Below, piece by piece: positions 28,602-42,425 of a stretch of 64,000 bases of DNA (position 1 is its first letter; each line of letters begins with the position of its first letter). The notes under the pieces are model-generated. The model made no database searches. It saw only the letters and a program-made list of their open reading frames with translations, and was not told where the DNA came from. Source of the DNA: Frigoribacterium sp. Leaf186 (GTDB lineage Bacteria; Actinomycetota; Actinomycetes; Actinomycetales; Microbacteriaceae); assembly GCF_001423905.1 (NCBI RefSeq), contig NZ_LMPQ01000001.1, positions 161,512 through 225,511 on the forward strand, given 5' to 3'. The position numbers and the translations under genes are program-made.

Positions 28602-28958
28602 TCAGGCCTTGCCGCGTCGGACGCGCAGCTGCTGCAGGGCCTCTTCGAGGAGCTGCTCGGCCTCTTCTTCGGTACGACGTTCTTTCACGTACGCGAGGTG
28701 CGTCTTGTACGGCTCGAGCTTGGCGACCGTCGGCGGGTTGGCCTTGTCTCGGCCGGCCGGGAGGCCGCTCGAGGGTGAGTCGACGGTCTCGGGGATCTCT
28801 TCTTCGGGCACGTTCGCCGCGAAGTGACGGACGACCTCGTTTCCGAGGGCGTCCCAGTACGAGATGGTGATGCGTTCGGCGTGAAAACCACGATCTTGTT
28901 CGCCCATGGGGCCCGCGCCGACGCGCGAGCCACGGATGGCGCTGCCGCCCGAGGCCAT
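28602..28958 (-). CDS. rbpA: RNA polymerase-binding protein RbpA
   Basis: A 118-residue RbpA, a transcription factor of actinobacteria that binds the housekeeping sigma factor and RNA polymerase and stabilises the open complex. The N-terminal tail (AIRGSRVGAG) and basic linker, the core domain, and the C-terminal sigma-interaction region (EEEAEQLLEEALQQLRVRRG) are present. The core contains no cysteine at all (EIPETVDSPSSGLPAGR where zinc-binding homologues have Cys pairs), so this copy should fold without zinc. ATG at 28958 overlaps the secG stop by one base. Converges on pgl. Confidence 0.94.
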   Translation of the reverse strand: MASGGSAIRGSRVGAGPMGEQDRGFHAERITISYWDALGNEVVRHFAANVPEEEIPETVDSPSSGLPAGRDKANPPTVAKLEPYKTHLAYVKERRTEEEAEQLLEEALQQLRVRRGKA

Positions 28959-29209
28959 CAGCTGACCGCCGCGAACTTCGTGATGAGCCCGAGGACGACG
29001 ATGCACGTGATCCAGACGAGCCCAAGGAAGACCGTGATGCGGTTCAGGTTGCGCTCGGCGACACCGGAAGCCCCGAGGTTGCTCGTGACGCCACCGCCGA
29101 ACATGTCGGACAGACCCCCGCCGCGTCCGCGGTGGAGGAGGATGAGGAGGGTCAGCAGGAGGCTCGTGATGCCGAGCAACACCTGCAGGATGACCTGGAG
29201 AATTTCCAC
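28958..29209 (-). CDS. secG: Preprotein translocase subunit SecG
   Basis: An 83-residue SecG with two membrane helices (about 4-24 and 57-78) separated by a Gly-rich cytoplasmic loop with SDMFGGGVTSNLGASGVAERNLNR, the family signature. It supports SecYE during protein export. GTG at 29209 has an aaaggtcc Shine-Dalgarno; longer frames upstream are not credible. A strong -10 (TATACT) lies 34 bases upstream, so secG-rbpA has its own promoter apart from tpiA. Confidence 0.96.
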   Translation of the reverse strand: MEILQVILQVLLGITSLLLTLLILLHRGRGGGLSDMFGGGVTSNLGASGVAERNLNRITVFLGLVWITCIVVLGLITKFAAVS

Positions 29210-29242
29210 GTAGGACCTTTCGATGCGGTGAGACCGCTGAAC

Positions 29243-29248
29243 AGTATA
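29243..29248 (-). promoter_or_regulatory. -10 box of the secG-rbpA promoter
   Basis: TATACT in the context GGTTATACTG on the minus strand, about 35 bases before the secG start. No clear -35 is visible at normal spacing. Confidence 0.6.
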
Positions 29249-29314
29249 ACCGCGAGAGGCCGTGGCCCGTGGAGTCGGAGTCGGTGGGGCGCCGCGGGAC
29301 GGCACCCCACCGGA

Positions 29315-30103
29315 TCAGACGCCGACGTGCGCCTGGAAACGGACGATGCTGGCGAACTCGTCGACGTCGAGGCTGGCCCCGCCGACCAGCGCCCCGTCGA
29401 CGTTGGGCTCACGCATGAACGAGGCGATGTTGGACGACTTCACCGATCCGCCGTAGAGGATGCGCGTCGCGGCGGCGGCGTCGGACCCCGTGATCTCGGA
29501 CAGGGCCGTCCGCAGGGCGGCACAGACCTGCTCGGCCTGGTCCGCGGTCGCGGCCTGACCCGAACCGATGGCCCACACGGGTTCGTACGCCACGACGATC
29601 TCGGCCGAGGCGGGCACCTGGGCCAAGGCGGCACGCAGTTGGGCGACGGGCACGGCGCTCGGGCCGTGCTGCTCGAGATCGTCGGCGGTCTCGCCGACGC
29701 AGATGACGGGCACGAGCCCCGACCGGTGCGCCGCGGCCACCTTCGTCGCGATGACCTCGTCGTCCTCGGCGTGGAGGGTGCGCCGCTCCGAGTGACCCAC
29801 CAGGACGTACCGGACGTCGAGGCGGGACAGGAACTGGCCGGACACCTCGCCCGTGTAGGCACCGGAGTCGTGGGCCGAGAGGTCTTGCGCACCGAGAGCC
29901 AGGTCCAGCTTGTCGGCGTCGAGCAGGGTCTGAACGCTGCGGAGGTCGGTGAACGGGGGGAACACCGCGGCCTCCACCGACTCGAAGTCGTGCTTCGCGT
30001 CCTTGAGCGACCAGGCCAGCTTCTGGACGAACGCGATCGCCTGCAGGTGATCGAGGTTCATCTTCCAGTTGCCGGCGATGAGGGGCGTGCGCGTGGTCAC
30101 CAT
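29315..30103 (-). CDS. tpiA: Triose-phosphate isomerase
   Basis: A 262-residue TIM barrel enzyme interconverting dihydroxyacetone phosphate and glyceraldehyde-3-phosphate. The N-terminal GNWKMN holds the catalytic Lys (14), YVLVGHSERRTLH holds the electrophilic His, and AYEPVWAIGSG holds the catalytic Glu; the phosphate loop GGSVKSSN is also present. ATG at 30103 overlaps the end of pgk by 7 bases, so the two are coupled. Confidence 0.98.
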   Translation of the reverse strand: MVTTRTPLIAGNWKMNLDHLQAIAFVQKLAWSLKDAKHDFESVEAAVFPPFTDLRSVQTLLDADKLDLALGAQDLSAHDSGAYTGEVSGQFLSRLDVRYVLVGHSERRTLHAEDDEVIATKVAAAHRSGLVPVICVGETADDLEQHGPSAVPVAQLRAALAQVPASAEIVVAYEPVWAIGSGQAATADQAEQVCAALRTALSEITGSDAAAATRILYGGSVKSSNIASFMREPNVDGALVGGASLDVDEFASIVRFQAHVGV

Positions 30104-31308
30104 CCGAGGACCTCCAGTCCGGGGAGTCGTTTGCCCTCGAGGAACTCGAGGCTGGCTCCACCACCGGTGGAGATGTGGCCGAACTGGTCGTCGGAGAACC
30201 CGAGGGCCCGGACGGCGGCCGCGGAGTCGCCCCCGCCGACGACGCCGAGACCCGAGACGTGGGTCAACGCCTCGGCGACGGTCTTGGTGCCGTGTGCGAA
30301 GGCGGGGAACTCGAACACACCCATGGGGCCGTTCCAGAAGACCGTCGCCGACGTCTGGACGATCTCGGCGAACCGAGCAGCCGTCTCGGGGCCGATGTCG
30401 AGCCCGAGGGCCCCGGAGCCGAGCGACGAGGATTCGATGCCGTCGGACGCGACCACCGTGTGCTCGGCGTCGGCGCTGAACGACGAGGCGACCACGACGT
30501 CCACGGGCAGCACCAGGTTGACGTCCCGACGTGCGGCCTCGTCGACGTACCCCCTGACCCGGTCGAGCTGGTCCTTCTCGAGCAGACTGCCCCCGACGGG
30601 CAGTCCCTGTGCGGCGAGGAACGTGAAGAGCATTCCGCCACCGACGAGGAGGTTGTCCACCCGCGGGAGCAGGTGCTCGATGACGCCGAGCTTGTCGGAG
30701 ACCTTGGAGCCACCCAGCACGACCGTGTACGGCCGGGTGGGCGACTCGGTGAGCTTCTCGAGGACCTCGAGCTCACGCGAGATCAGCGTGCCGGCGGCAC
30801 TCGGCAGGAGGGTCGCGAGTTCGTAGACGCTGGCCTGCTCGCGGTGCACGACGCCGAATCCGTCCGAGACGAAGACGTCGCCGAGTGCGGCCAGGCGGCC
30901 GGCGAATTCGCGGCGCTCGGCCTCGTCCTTCGACGTCTCGGCGGCGGTGAAGCGGAGGTTCTCGAGGACGATGACCTGGCCGTCCGTCAGGTCGCGCACG
31001 GCCGCGGTCGTCTCGTCACCGACGGTCTCGGGTGCGAAGGCGACGCTCTTGCCGAGCAACTCGCTGAGTCGTTGGGCCACGGGCCGGAGGCTGTACTCGG
31101 ACTTCGCTTCTCCGTCCGGGCGCCCCAGGTGCGAGACGACGATGACCCGCGCCCCCTGATTGATCAGCAGGTCGAGGGTCTCGAGTGAGGCACGGACGCG
31201 TCCGTCGTCCGTGATCTCGCCGTCTTTCAGGGGGACGTTCAGATCGCATCGGACGATGACGCGTCGGCCCGCCAAGGGGCCGAGGGAATCGAGGGTACGC
31301 AGGCTCAT
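30097..31308 (-). CDS. pgk: Phosphoglycerate kinase
   Basis: A 403-residue two-domain glycolytic kinase that makes ATP from 1,3-bisphosphoglycerate. RVIVRCDLNVPLKDG near 15-29, SHLGRPDGE near 59-67, LGGSKVSDKLGV (nucleotide side) and VGGGDSAAAV near the C-terminus are all present. Start ATG at 31308 has only a weak ribosome-binding site. It follows gap by 63 bases with a hairpin between, which may lower pgk relative to gap. Length is normal. Confidence 0.98.
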   Translation of the reverse strand: MSLRTLDSLGPLAGRRVIVRCDLNVPLKDGEITDDGRVRASLETLDLLINQGARVIVVSHLGRPDGEAKSEYSLRPVAQRLSELLGKSVAFAPETVGDETTAAVRDLTDGQVIVLENLRFTAAETSKDEAERREFAGRLAALGDVFVSDGFGVVHREQASVYELATLLPSAAGTLISRELEVLEKLTESPTRPYTVVLGGSKVSDKLGVIEHLLPRVDNLLVGGGMLFTFLAAQGLPVGGSLLEKDQLDRVRGYVDEAARRDVNLVLPVDVVVASSFSADAEHTVVASDGIESSSLGSGALGLDIGPETAARFAEIVQTSATVFWNGPMGVFEFPAFAHGTKTVAEALTHVSGLGVVGGGDSAAAVRALGFSDDQFGHISTGGGASLEFLEGKRLPGLEVLGW

Positions 31309-31332
31309 GGGTTCGTTTCGTGTCGAGAGGAC

Positions 31333-31362
31333 GGTGCCCCGGCCACTGGGGGCCGGGGCACC
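31333..31362 (-). terminator. Hairpin between gap and pgk (terminator or attenuator)
   Basis: A perfect 12-base stem (ggtgccccggcc with ggccggggcacc) and 6-base loop, 10 bases past the gap stop. As pgk follows on the same strand, this may be a partial terminator or an mRNA-stabilising stem for gap. Confidence 0.65.
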
Positions 31363-31371
31363 GGGATCGGA

Positions 31372-32543
<1,172 letters not shown>

Positions 32544-33524
32544 TCAGTCCAGGTCGAGGTCCGACGGCAGGTTCGCGTCCGTGCCGGGCAGGCCCAGGTC
32601 GCTCGCCTTCTTGTCGGCCATCGCGAGCAGCCGTCGGATGCGTCCCGCGACGGCGTCCTTGGTCATCGGCGGATCGGCGTGGTGCCCCAGCTCGTCCAGG
32701 CTGGCGTCACGATGGGCCAGGCGGAGCTCACCGGCGTACTTCAGGTGGTCGGGGATGTCGTCGCCGAGGATCTCCATGGCGCGGTCGACGCGGGCACAGG
32801 CCGCGACGGCCGCCTGGGCGGAGCGACGCAGGTTGGCGTCGTCGAAGTTGACCAGGCGGTTCGCCGTGGCGCGCACCTCGCGGCGCTGACGCATCTCTTC
32901 CCACTCGGTCACGCTCTTCTCGGCACCCATGGCCTTGAGCATCGTCCCGATGGCCTCACCGTCACGGATGATGACCCGGTGGACGCCCCGGACCTCACGC
33001 GCCTTGGCCGCGATGCCGAGCCGTCCGGCAGCCCCGACGAGCGCCATCGCGGTCTCGTTGCCCGGGCACACGACCTCGAGCGACGCCGAGCGTCCCGGGT
33101 CGGTCAGGGAGCCCTGGGCGAGGAAGGCGCCGCGCCAGACGGCCGCGAGGTCGTCTCGGGACCCCGTCGTGAGTCGGTTGGGCAGCCCCCGCACCGGTCG
33201 GCGACGAGCGTCCATGAGACCGGTCTGTCGCGCGAGCGTCTCACCGGCCTCGTGCACCCGGACGAGGTAGCCGGGGGTGCGGCGTGCACCGGACGGGGCG
33301 GTCATCGCGACGTCGCTGCGGGCGCCGTACAGCTCGGCCAGGTCTTTGCGGACCCGACGGGCGATGAGGGCCGAGTCGAGCTCGGCCTCGACGGCGATGC
33401 GGCCCGAGATCAGGTGCAGTCCCCCGGCGAAGCGCAGGACGGTCGCCAGCTCGGCAGCACGGATCGTCGTCCGGCTCACCTCGACGCGGGCGAGTTCTTC
33501 TTTGACGTCGGCAGTCTGAGCCAC
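32544..33524 (-). CDS. whiA: DNA-binding protein WhiA
   Basis: A 326-residue WhiA. The N-terminal two-thirds is the degenerate LAGLIDADG-like fold ([31 protein letters not shown]), and the C-terminal third carries the helix-turn-helix ([15 protein letters not shown]-like region around 290-310). In Streptomyces WhiA works with WhiB in sporulation and cell division; in non-sporulating actinobacteria it is conserved with a less clear role. GTG at 33524 has aaaggaac as ribosome-binding site. It is flanked by rapZ, the usual neighbour. Confidence 0.96.
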   Translation of the reverse strand: MAQTADVKEELARVEVSRTTIRAAELATVLRFAGGLHLISGRIAVEAELDSALIARRVRKDLAELYGARSDVAMTAPSGARRTPGYLVRVHEAGETLARQTGLMDARRRPVRGLPNRLTTGSRDDLAAVWRGAFLAQGSLTDPGRSASLEVVCPGNETAMALVGAAGRLGIAAKAREVRGVHRVIIRDGEAIGTMLKAMGAEKSVTEWEEMRQRREVRATANRLVNFDDANLRRSAQAAVAACARVDRAMEILGDDIPDHLKYAGELRLAHRDASLDELGHHADPPMTKDAVAGRIRRLLAMADKKASDLGLPGTDANLPSDLDLD

Positions 33525-33593
33525 TCCGGTTGTTCCTTTTCGTCGGGTCGACCTCTGGTCGGCTTCACGGGCGTGCTGAACGACCTCGTGGGG

Positions 33594-34475
33594 TCATTCT
33601 CGGCCGAGGTCGCGGTGTTTCACGCTGACGGCCACGCCCGGGAGTCCACGCAGACGCGCTGCCAGTTCACCCACGAGGGTGACCGATCGATGTTTGCCCC
33701 CGGTGCAGCCAATGGCGATCGTAGCGTGTCTCTTGTTCTCACGCTGGTAGCCGGCCAGCACCGGGACGAGCGACGCGGCGAAGGCGTCGACGAACTCCCT
33801 CGCCCCTTCTTGCTGCATCACGTAGCTCGTGACGGGCTCGTCGAGCCCGGACTGGGATCGGAGCGCGGGCACCCAGAAGGGGTTCGGGAGGAACCTCGCG
33901 TCGCCCACCATGTCGGCGTCGGTGGGCAGGCCGTACTTGAAGCCGAAGCTCAGGACCGTGACCTGGACCCCTGCCCGATCGGACTCGGCGAACTTCTCGG
34001 AGATGGTCGTCGCGAGCTGGTGGATGTTGAGCTCGGACGTGTCGATGATGACGTCGCTCGTCTCGCGTAGTTCTTCCATGCGCGCCCGCTCGGCCAGGAT
34101 GCCGTCGAGCAGCGTCCCGTCACCCTGCAGCGGGTGGGGTCGCCGGACCTGCTCGAAGCGTCGGACGAGCGCGGCGTCCGTCGCGTCCAGGAACAGCACG
34201 CGCACCTTGCTCGGCATGCTCGCCCGGAGGGTGCGGACGGCCTCTTGCGCCTCACTGAAGAGCCGCCCACCCCGCACGTCGACGACGGCTGCGATCTTCG
34301 GCAACGAGTCACCGGCCCGCTCGGCCAGGTCGAGCAGGGGGCGGAGCATCTGCGCGGGCAGGTTGTCGACGACGTACCAGTCGAGGTCCTCGAGGGCGTT
34401 GCCGACGGTCGACCGGCCGGCCCCGGACATGCCCGTGACGATCAGGACTTCTTGCTGTTCGCTGGCGTCGCTCAT
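33594..34475 (-). CDS. rapZ: RNase adapter protein RapZ / nucleotide-binding protein
   Basis: A 293-residue P-loop protein of the RapZ/YvcJ family. Walker A GMSGAGRS is at 15-22, VVDNLPAQML near 34-43, and the C-terminal ligand-binding domain has GCTGGKHRSV with its conserved Gly/Lys/His/Arg set. In E. coli RapZ directs RNase E to a small RNA in amino sugar control; in actinobacteria its partner is unknown. ATG at 34475 lies 40 bases past uvrC. The uvrC-rapZ-whiA order is conserved in actinobacteria and supports the call. Confidence 0.95.
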   Translation of the reverse strand: MSDASEQQEVLIVTGMSGAGRSTVGNALEDLDWYVVDNLPAQMLRPLLDLAERAGDSLPKIAAVVDVRGGRLFSEAQEAVRTLRASMPSKVRVLFLDATDAALVRRFEQVRRPHPLQGDGTLLDGILAERARMEELRETSDVIIDTSELNIHQLATTISEKFAESDRAGVQVTVLSFGFKYGLPTDADMVGDARFLPNPFWVPALRSQSGLDEPVTSYVMQQEGAREFVDAFAASLVPVLAGYQRENKRHATIAIGCTGGKHRSVTLVGELAARLRGLPGVAVSVKHRDLGRE

Positions 34476-34515
34476 GTCGGTGGTGTCTTCCGGGTCGGCG
34501 GGCGGTGCATCGATT

Positions 34516-36419
34516 CTAGGTGGGGCTCGAGGGAGGCGCGGGGGCGTCGACGTCGACCTGCTCGTCTCCGCGGAGACGCTCCACCACGGCGGACGCGAGC
34601 GTCGGGCCGATCCCGCGGACGGCCGAGATGTCGGCGGCCTCGGCCTCTTTCAGGCGTTTGACGGATCCGAAGTGCTTGAGCAGCACGGCGACCCGCGACG
34701 GACCCAACCCCGGGATTTCGGCGAGCTGCGTCGAGATGTCGCGCTTTCGTCGCTGTCGCTGGTGGGTGATCGCGAAGCGGTGCGCCTCGTCGCGGATGCG
34801 CTGGATGAGGAACAGCGCATCGCTGTTGCGAGGGAGGATCACGGGGAAGTCGTCGTCGGGCAGCCAGATCTCTTCGAGGCGTTTGGCGATGCCGCAGAGG
34901 GCGATGTCGGTCACGCCGGCGTCGTCGAGGGCCCTGCGGGCCGCCGCCACCTGGGGTTGCCCGCCGTCCACGATCAGGAGGTTGGGGCGGTACGCGAAGC
35001 GCTTGCGTTGCTCGCCGACCTCCTCGACGGGCGCGAGCTCGTCGTCGAGACGGGACAGCCGCCGGCTCAGGGTCTGGTAGATCGACTCGGTGTCGTCGGT
35101 GGACTGCGGGATGTTGAACCGCCGGTACTGGTCCTTGCGGGGCAGACCGTCCTCGAAGACGACCATCGAGGCCACGATGTTCGTGCCCGAGAGGTGGGAG
35201 ACGTCGTAGCACTCCATGCGGAGCGGCGCGTCTTCCATGCCCAGTGCCTCCTGGATGTCGGCGAGGGCCGTCGACCGTGTCGCGAAGTCGGCACTGCGAC
35301 GCGTCTTGTAGAGCATGAGCGACTGCTGCGCGTTGAGCGTCGCCGTCTGCATGAGGTTGGCCTTCTCTCCCCGCTGCGCCGTGTGGATCTGGACCCGTCC
35401 GCGTCCACGGATGTCGCTCAGGACGCTCTCGAGCGCGTCGTTGTCGTCCGGCGTCGTCGTCACGACGATCTCGCGGGGCAGCTCGGCCCCTGCCGTGTAG
35501 ATGCCCTGCAGCACCTGCTCGACGAGGTCGCCCGTCGAGATGTCGATCTCTTTGTCGACCACCCAGCCGCGAGACCCCCGGATGCGTCCGCCGCGCACCG
35601 TGAAGAGCTGCACGGCCGCCGCCAACTCGTCCTCGGCGAGGGCGTAGAGGTCGAGGTCGACGTTGTCGCGGAGGACGACCGCCGACTTGTCGAGCACGGC
35701 CTCGAGGGCCTGCACCTGGTCGCGGTAGGCGGCGGCGTCCTCGAAGCGCTGCTCGAGGGCGGCCGCCTTCATCGATCGCTGCAGGTCGGCGATGACCTTC
35801 TTGTCGTAGCTGCCCATGAACTTGACGAACTCGTCGACGATGGCCCGGTGCTCGGCGATGGAGACCCTGTGCGAGCACGGGCCACCGCAGCGCCCGATCT
35901 GACCCGGGAAGCAGGGCTTGCCCGTCTGCATGGCCTTCTTGTAGCTGCTGTCCGAGCAGGTGCGGATCGGGAACACCTTGATCATCAGGTCGATGGTGTC
36001 GTGCACGGCCCAGATCTTGGGGTACGGACCGAAGTACTTCGCCCCCTTGATGCGGGAGTTCCGCGTGACCATCACCCGGGGGGCCTCGTCGGCCAGCGTG
36101 ACCGCCATGAACGGGTAGGTCTTGTCGTCGCGGAACTTGACGTTGAAGGGCGGGTCGAACTCTTTGATCCACGTGTACTCGAGCTGGAGGGCCTCGATGT
36201 CGCTGCCCACCACCGTCCACTCGACCGAACGGGCGGTCAGGACCATCCGACGGGTGCGCTCGTGCAGGGACGGCAGCGGGGCGAAGTAGTTGCTCAGTCG
36301 GGCCCGGAGGTTCTTGGCCTTGCCGACGTAGAGCACCCTGCCCCGCTCGTCGCGCCACCGGTAGACGCCGGGGTCGGTGGGGATCTCGCCCGCCTTGGGA
36401 CGCCAGGAGACGGTGTTGC

Positions 36420-36423
<4 letters not shown>
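34516..36423 (-). CDS. uvrC: Excinuclease ABC subunit C
   Basis: A 635-residue nuclease that makes both cuts around a lesion during excision repair. The N-terminal GIY-YIG domain starts [22 protein letters not shown] (residues about 18-40, given in part: [19 protein letters not shown]), then a UVR motif near 205-240, the RNase H-like C-terminal nuclease ([11 protein letters not shown]), and a helix-hairpin-helix pair near 560-620 ([26 protein letters not shown]). It overlaps the uvrA stop by 4 bases, so both are translated together. Confidence 0.97.
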
Positions 36424-39371
<2,948 letters not shown>

Positions 39372-39441
39372 TCTGTCGATGTGGACGACGCTCGTCGTCG
39401 TGGCGGGCAGGCCCGCGGGTGGTGCGGCCGGCGGCGAGGGC

Positions 39442-40356
39442 TCAGGGGGCCGGGGACGAGAGGGCCGGTTGTACGCCCGTCAAACCGGCGGACACCTGCC
39501 ACAGACGCGCTGCGACCGACTCGTCACGGGTGTGACGCTTGGCGGGTACGCGAGCCGGAGCGCCGGTCAACTGGAACCATCCGGCCGGACCCCAGTATTC
39601 CCCGCCGACGACGTCTTCGCCCACGAGCGCGTGGACCAGGGGTTCTGCCCCGACCTCTTTGCCCTGGGAGAACGTGTGCATCATCGAGGTGAGGACGGCG
39701 GGAGGGCGGTGCGGTTCGACGACGGGCGGGCGGGGGTCGCTGAGGGACTCCCACGAGAACCCGGGATGGGCGACGACGCTCGAGACCGACGAGCCGGAGG
39801 CGCGGAGCCGTCGGTCGAGGTCGAGACCGAAGGTCATGACGGCGAGCTTGGATCGCGCGTAGGCGACGGCGCCGGAGTAGCTGGAGACCATCATCGGGTC
39901 GTCCAGGTCGAGTCGCACCCACCGGTGGCTGATGCTGCCGAGGTGCACGACGCGAGCACGCCCGGACGCCTCGAGGGCCGGCAGGAGGTGCGAGACCAGA
40001 GCGAAGTGGCCCAGGTGGTTGGTGCCGAACTGCAGCTCGAATCCGTCCGCCGTGGTCTGACGCCGGCGCGAACCCACGACGCCCGCGTTCGCGAACAGAC
40101 CGTCGACCGGACCACCTGCAGCCACGGCCGCCGCCCCGGATCGGACGGATGCGAGATCGGCGAGATCGAGCTCCACCGTGTCGACGTCGGCGCCCGGCAC
40201 CCGATCGCGCAGGAGGTCGGCTGCCCGGACGGCCCGCTCGGCGTCACGGGCGGCGAGGACCACCCGGTGGCCGTCGGCGGCGAGACGTTCGGCGGCGTAG
40301 TAGCCCAGACCTGCGGTCGCCCCGGTCACGACGACACGCCGTCGCTCAGCGGGCAT
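39442..40356 (-). CDS. SDR family NAD(P)-dependent oxidoreductase
   Basis: A 304-residue short-chain dehydrogenase. The cofactor loop TGATAGLG is near 11-18, LDLADL near 63-68, FANAG near 88-92, catalytic Ser near LGSISHR, and the active pair in YARSKLA (Tyr and Lys). The sequence around [11 protein letters not shown] resembles the retinol dehydrogenase/WWOX-like group, which act on varied alcohols; the substrate is unknown. The gene overlaps uvrB by 11 bases and precedes uvrA by 70 bases, so it is probably transcribed with the repair genes, though nothing in it suggests a repair role. Confidence 0.86.
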   Translation of the reverse strand: MPAERRRVVVTGATAGLGYYAAERLAADGHRVVLAARDAERAVRAADLLRDRVPGADVDTVELDLADLASVRSGAAAVAAGGPVDGLFANAGVVGSRRRQTTADGFELQFGTNHLGHFALVSHLLPALEASGRARVVHLGSISHRWVRLDLDDPMMVSSYSGAVAYARSKLAVMTFGLDLDRRLRASGSSVSSVVAHPGFSWESLSDPRPPVVEPHRPPAVLTSMMHTFSQGKEVGAEPLVHALVGEDVVGGEYWGPAGWFQLTGAPARVPAKRHTRDESVAARLWQVSAGLTGVQPALSSPAP

Positions 40357-42412
40357 GACCGGCTGCTTCCATCTGGCGGAGGTCTTTCTTCAGGTCGGCC
40401 ACCTCGTCGCGCAGGCGACCCGCGAGCTCGAACTTGAGCTCGGCGGAAGCCTGCAGCATCTGCTCGTTGAGGTCGGCGATGATGGCCTCGAGGCCGTTCG
40501 CCGCACTGGCCGCCTTGCCCTCGCGTCGGAGGTTCGGCGTCGGGGCGCGCTTGCCGCCCTGTCGATCGGCCAGGAGTCGTGCGGTGTCGGCACCCTCGCG
40601 GGCCAGGACCTCGGTGATGTCGGCGATCTTCTTGCGCAGTGGTTGGGGATCGATGCCGCGTTCGAGGTTGTAGGCCACCTGCTTCTCGCGTCGCCGGTCG
40701 GTCTCTTCGAGGGCCTGCTTCATCGAGTCGGTCATCACGTCGGCGTACATGTGGACCTGGCCGGAGACGTTGCGAGCCGCGCGACCGATGGTCTGGATGA
40801 GCGAGGTGGACGACCGGAGGAAGCCTTCTTTGTCGGCGTCGAGGATCGCGACGAGCGACACCTCGGGCAGGTCGAGCCCCTCGCGGAGCAGGTTGATGCC
40901 GACGAGCACGTCGTAGACGCCCTGGCGCAGTTCGGTCAGCAGCTCGACCCGCCGCAGTGTGTCGACGTCGGAGTGCAGGTACCGCACCCGGACCCCGGCC
41001 TCGGTGAGGAAGTCGGTGAGCTCTTCGGCCATCTTCTTGGTCAGGGTGGTGACGAGGACGCGTTCGTCGATCTCGACCCGGGTGCGGATCTCTTCGAGCA
41101 GGTCGTCGATCTGGCCCGCGGACGGCTTGACCACGATCTCGGGGTCGATCAGGCCGGTCGGACGGATGATCTGCTCGACCACGCTGTCGGTGATGCCGAG
41201 CTCGTACTTGCCCGGCGTCGCCGAGAGGTAGACCTTCTGACCGACCCGGTCGAGGAACTCCTCGAACTTGAGCGGCCTGTTGTCGAGTGCGCTCGGCAGT
41301 CGGAAGCCGTGGTCGACGAGGGTGCGCTTGCGCGAAGCGTCGCCCTCGTACATGGCACCGATCTGTGGCACCGTCACGTGCGACTCGTCGATGACCACCA
41401 GCAGGTCGTCGGGGAAGTAGTCGAGCAGGCAGTGCGGCGCCTCGCCCGGCGAACGGCCGTCGATGTGGGCGGAGTAGTTCTCGATGCCGTTGCAGAAGCC
41501 GATCTGCTCCATCATCTCGAGGTCGAAGGTCGTGCGCATGCGCAGCCGTTGCGATTCGAGGAGCTTGCCCTGCTTGTCGAGCTCGTCGAGACGCGTGGCG
41601 AGTTCGTCTTTGATGGTGCCGATGGCCCGGTGCATGACGTCGGTGCCCGCCACGTAGTGCGAGCCGGGGAAGACCGACACGGCGTCCATCGTCTTGACCA
41701 CGTCGCCCGTCAGCGGGTGCAGGGCGTAGAGCGCCTCGACCTCGTCGCCGAACATCTCGATGCGGATGGCCAACTCTTCGTACATCGGGATGATCTCGAT
41801 GGTGTCCCCGCGCACGCGGAAGTTGCCTCGGGAGAAGTCGATGTCGTTGCGTTGGTACTGCATGGACACGAAGCGGCGGATGAGGGTCTCGCGGTCGATG
41901 CGCATGCCGACCTGGAGGGCGATCATGGCCTCCATGTAGCCCTCGGGGGTGCCGAGGCCGTAGATGCACGAGACCGTCGAGACGACGATCACGTCGCGCC
42001 GGCTGAGCAGCGAGTTGGTGGTGGAGTGCCGCAGACGCTCGACCTCGGCGTTGACCGAGCTGTCTTTCTCGATGAAGGTGTCGGTCTGCGGGACGTACGC
42101 CTCGGGCTGGTAGTAGTCGTAGTACGACACGAAGTACTCGACGGCGTTGTTCGGGAAGAGCGACCGGAACTCGTTGGCCAGCTGGGCCGCGAGGGTCTTG
42201 TTGTGGGCGAGCACCAGCGTCGGGCGTTGCACCTGCTCGACGAGCCACGCCGTGGTCGCCGACTTGCCCGTTCCGGTGGCACCCAGCAGGACGACGTCGG
42301 TCTCGCCGGCGTTGATGCGCCCCGCCAGCTCGGCGATGGCGGCCGGCTGGTCGCCGCTCGGTTCGAACTCGCTGATGACTTCGAACGGGCGGACGCTGCG
42401 GGTCGGTTCCAT
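40346..42412 (-). CDS. uvrB: Excinuclease ABC subunit B
   Basis: A 688-residue helicase-like damage verifier. Walker A GATGTGKS is at 44-51, the beta-hairpin [12 protein letters not shown] lies near 95-106, the DEAD-like box is DESH ([11 protein letters not shown]), motif [11 protein letters not shown] is present, and the C-terminal UVR coiled coil that binds UvrC ends the protein. ATG at 42412 was chosen over the in-frame ATG at 42442, because a TAAGCT box lies 7 bases upstream and the longer frame would run into coaE. The gene ends inside the SDR gene start (11-base overlap). Confidence 0.97.
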   Translation of the reverse strand: MEPTRSVRPFEVISEFEPSGDQPAAIAELAGRINAGETDVVLLGATGTGKSATTAWLVEQVQRPTLVLAHNKTLAAQLANEFRSLFPNNAVEYFVSYYDYYQPEAYVPQTDTFIEKDSSVNAEVERLRHSTTNSLLSRRDVIVVSTVSCIYGLGTPEGYMEAMIALQVGMRIDRETLIRRFVSMQYQRNDIDFSRGNFRVRGDTIEIIPMYEELAIRIEMFGDEVEALYALHPLTGDVVKTMDAVSVFPGSHYVAGTDVMHRAIGTIKDELATRLDELDKQGKLLESQRLRMRTTFDLEMMEQIGFCNGIENYSAHIDGRSPGEAPHCLLDYFPDDLLVVIDESHVTVPQIGAMYEGDASRKRTLVDHGFRLPSALDNRPLKFEEFLDRVGQKVYLSATPGKYELGITDSVVEQIIRPTGLIDPEIVVKPSAGQIDDLLEEIRTRVEIDERVLVTTLTKKMAEELTDFLTEAGVRVRYLHSDVDTLRRVELLTELRQGVYDVLVGINLLREGLDLPEVSLVAILDADKEGFLRSSTSLIQTIGRAARNVSGQVHMYADVMTDSMKQALEETDRRREKQVAYNLERGIDPQPLRKKIADITEVLAREGADTARLLADRQGGKRAPTPNLRREGKAASAANGLEAIIADLNEQMLQASAELKFELAGRLRDEVADLKKDLRQMEAAGHAR

Positions 42413-42419
42413 GGATTCC

Positions 42420-42425
42420 AGCTTA
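42420..42425 (-). promoter_or_regulatory. -10 box overlapping the coaE stop codon (uvrB promoter)
   Basis: TAAGCT on the minus strand. Its first three bases are the TAA stop of coaE, and 7 bases later comes the uvrB ATG at 42412. Confidence 0.5.

Noticed and set aside
40356-42248. Minus-strand second frame of about 640 codons inside uvrB
   Set aside because: Arg- and Pro-rich out-of-frame reading of uvrB; not a gene.
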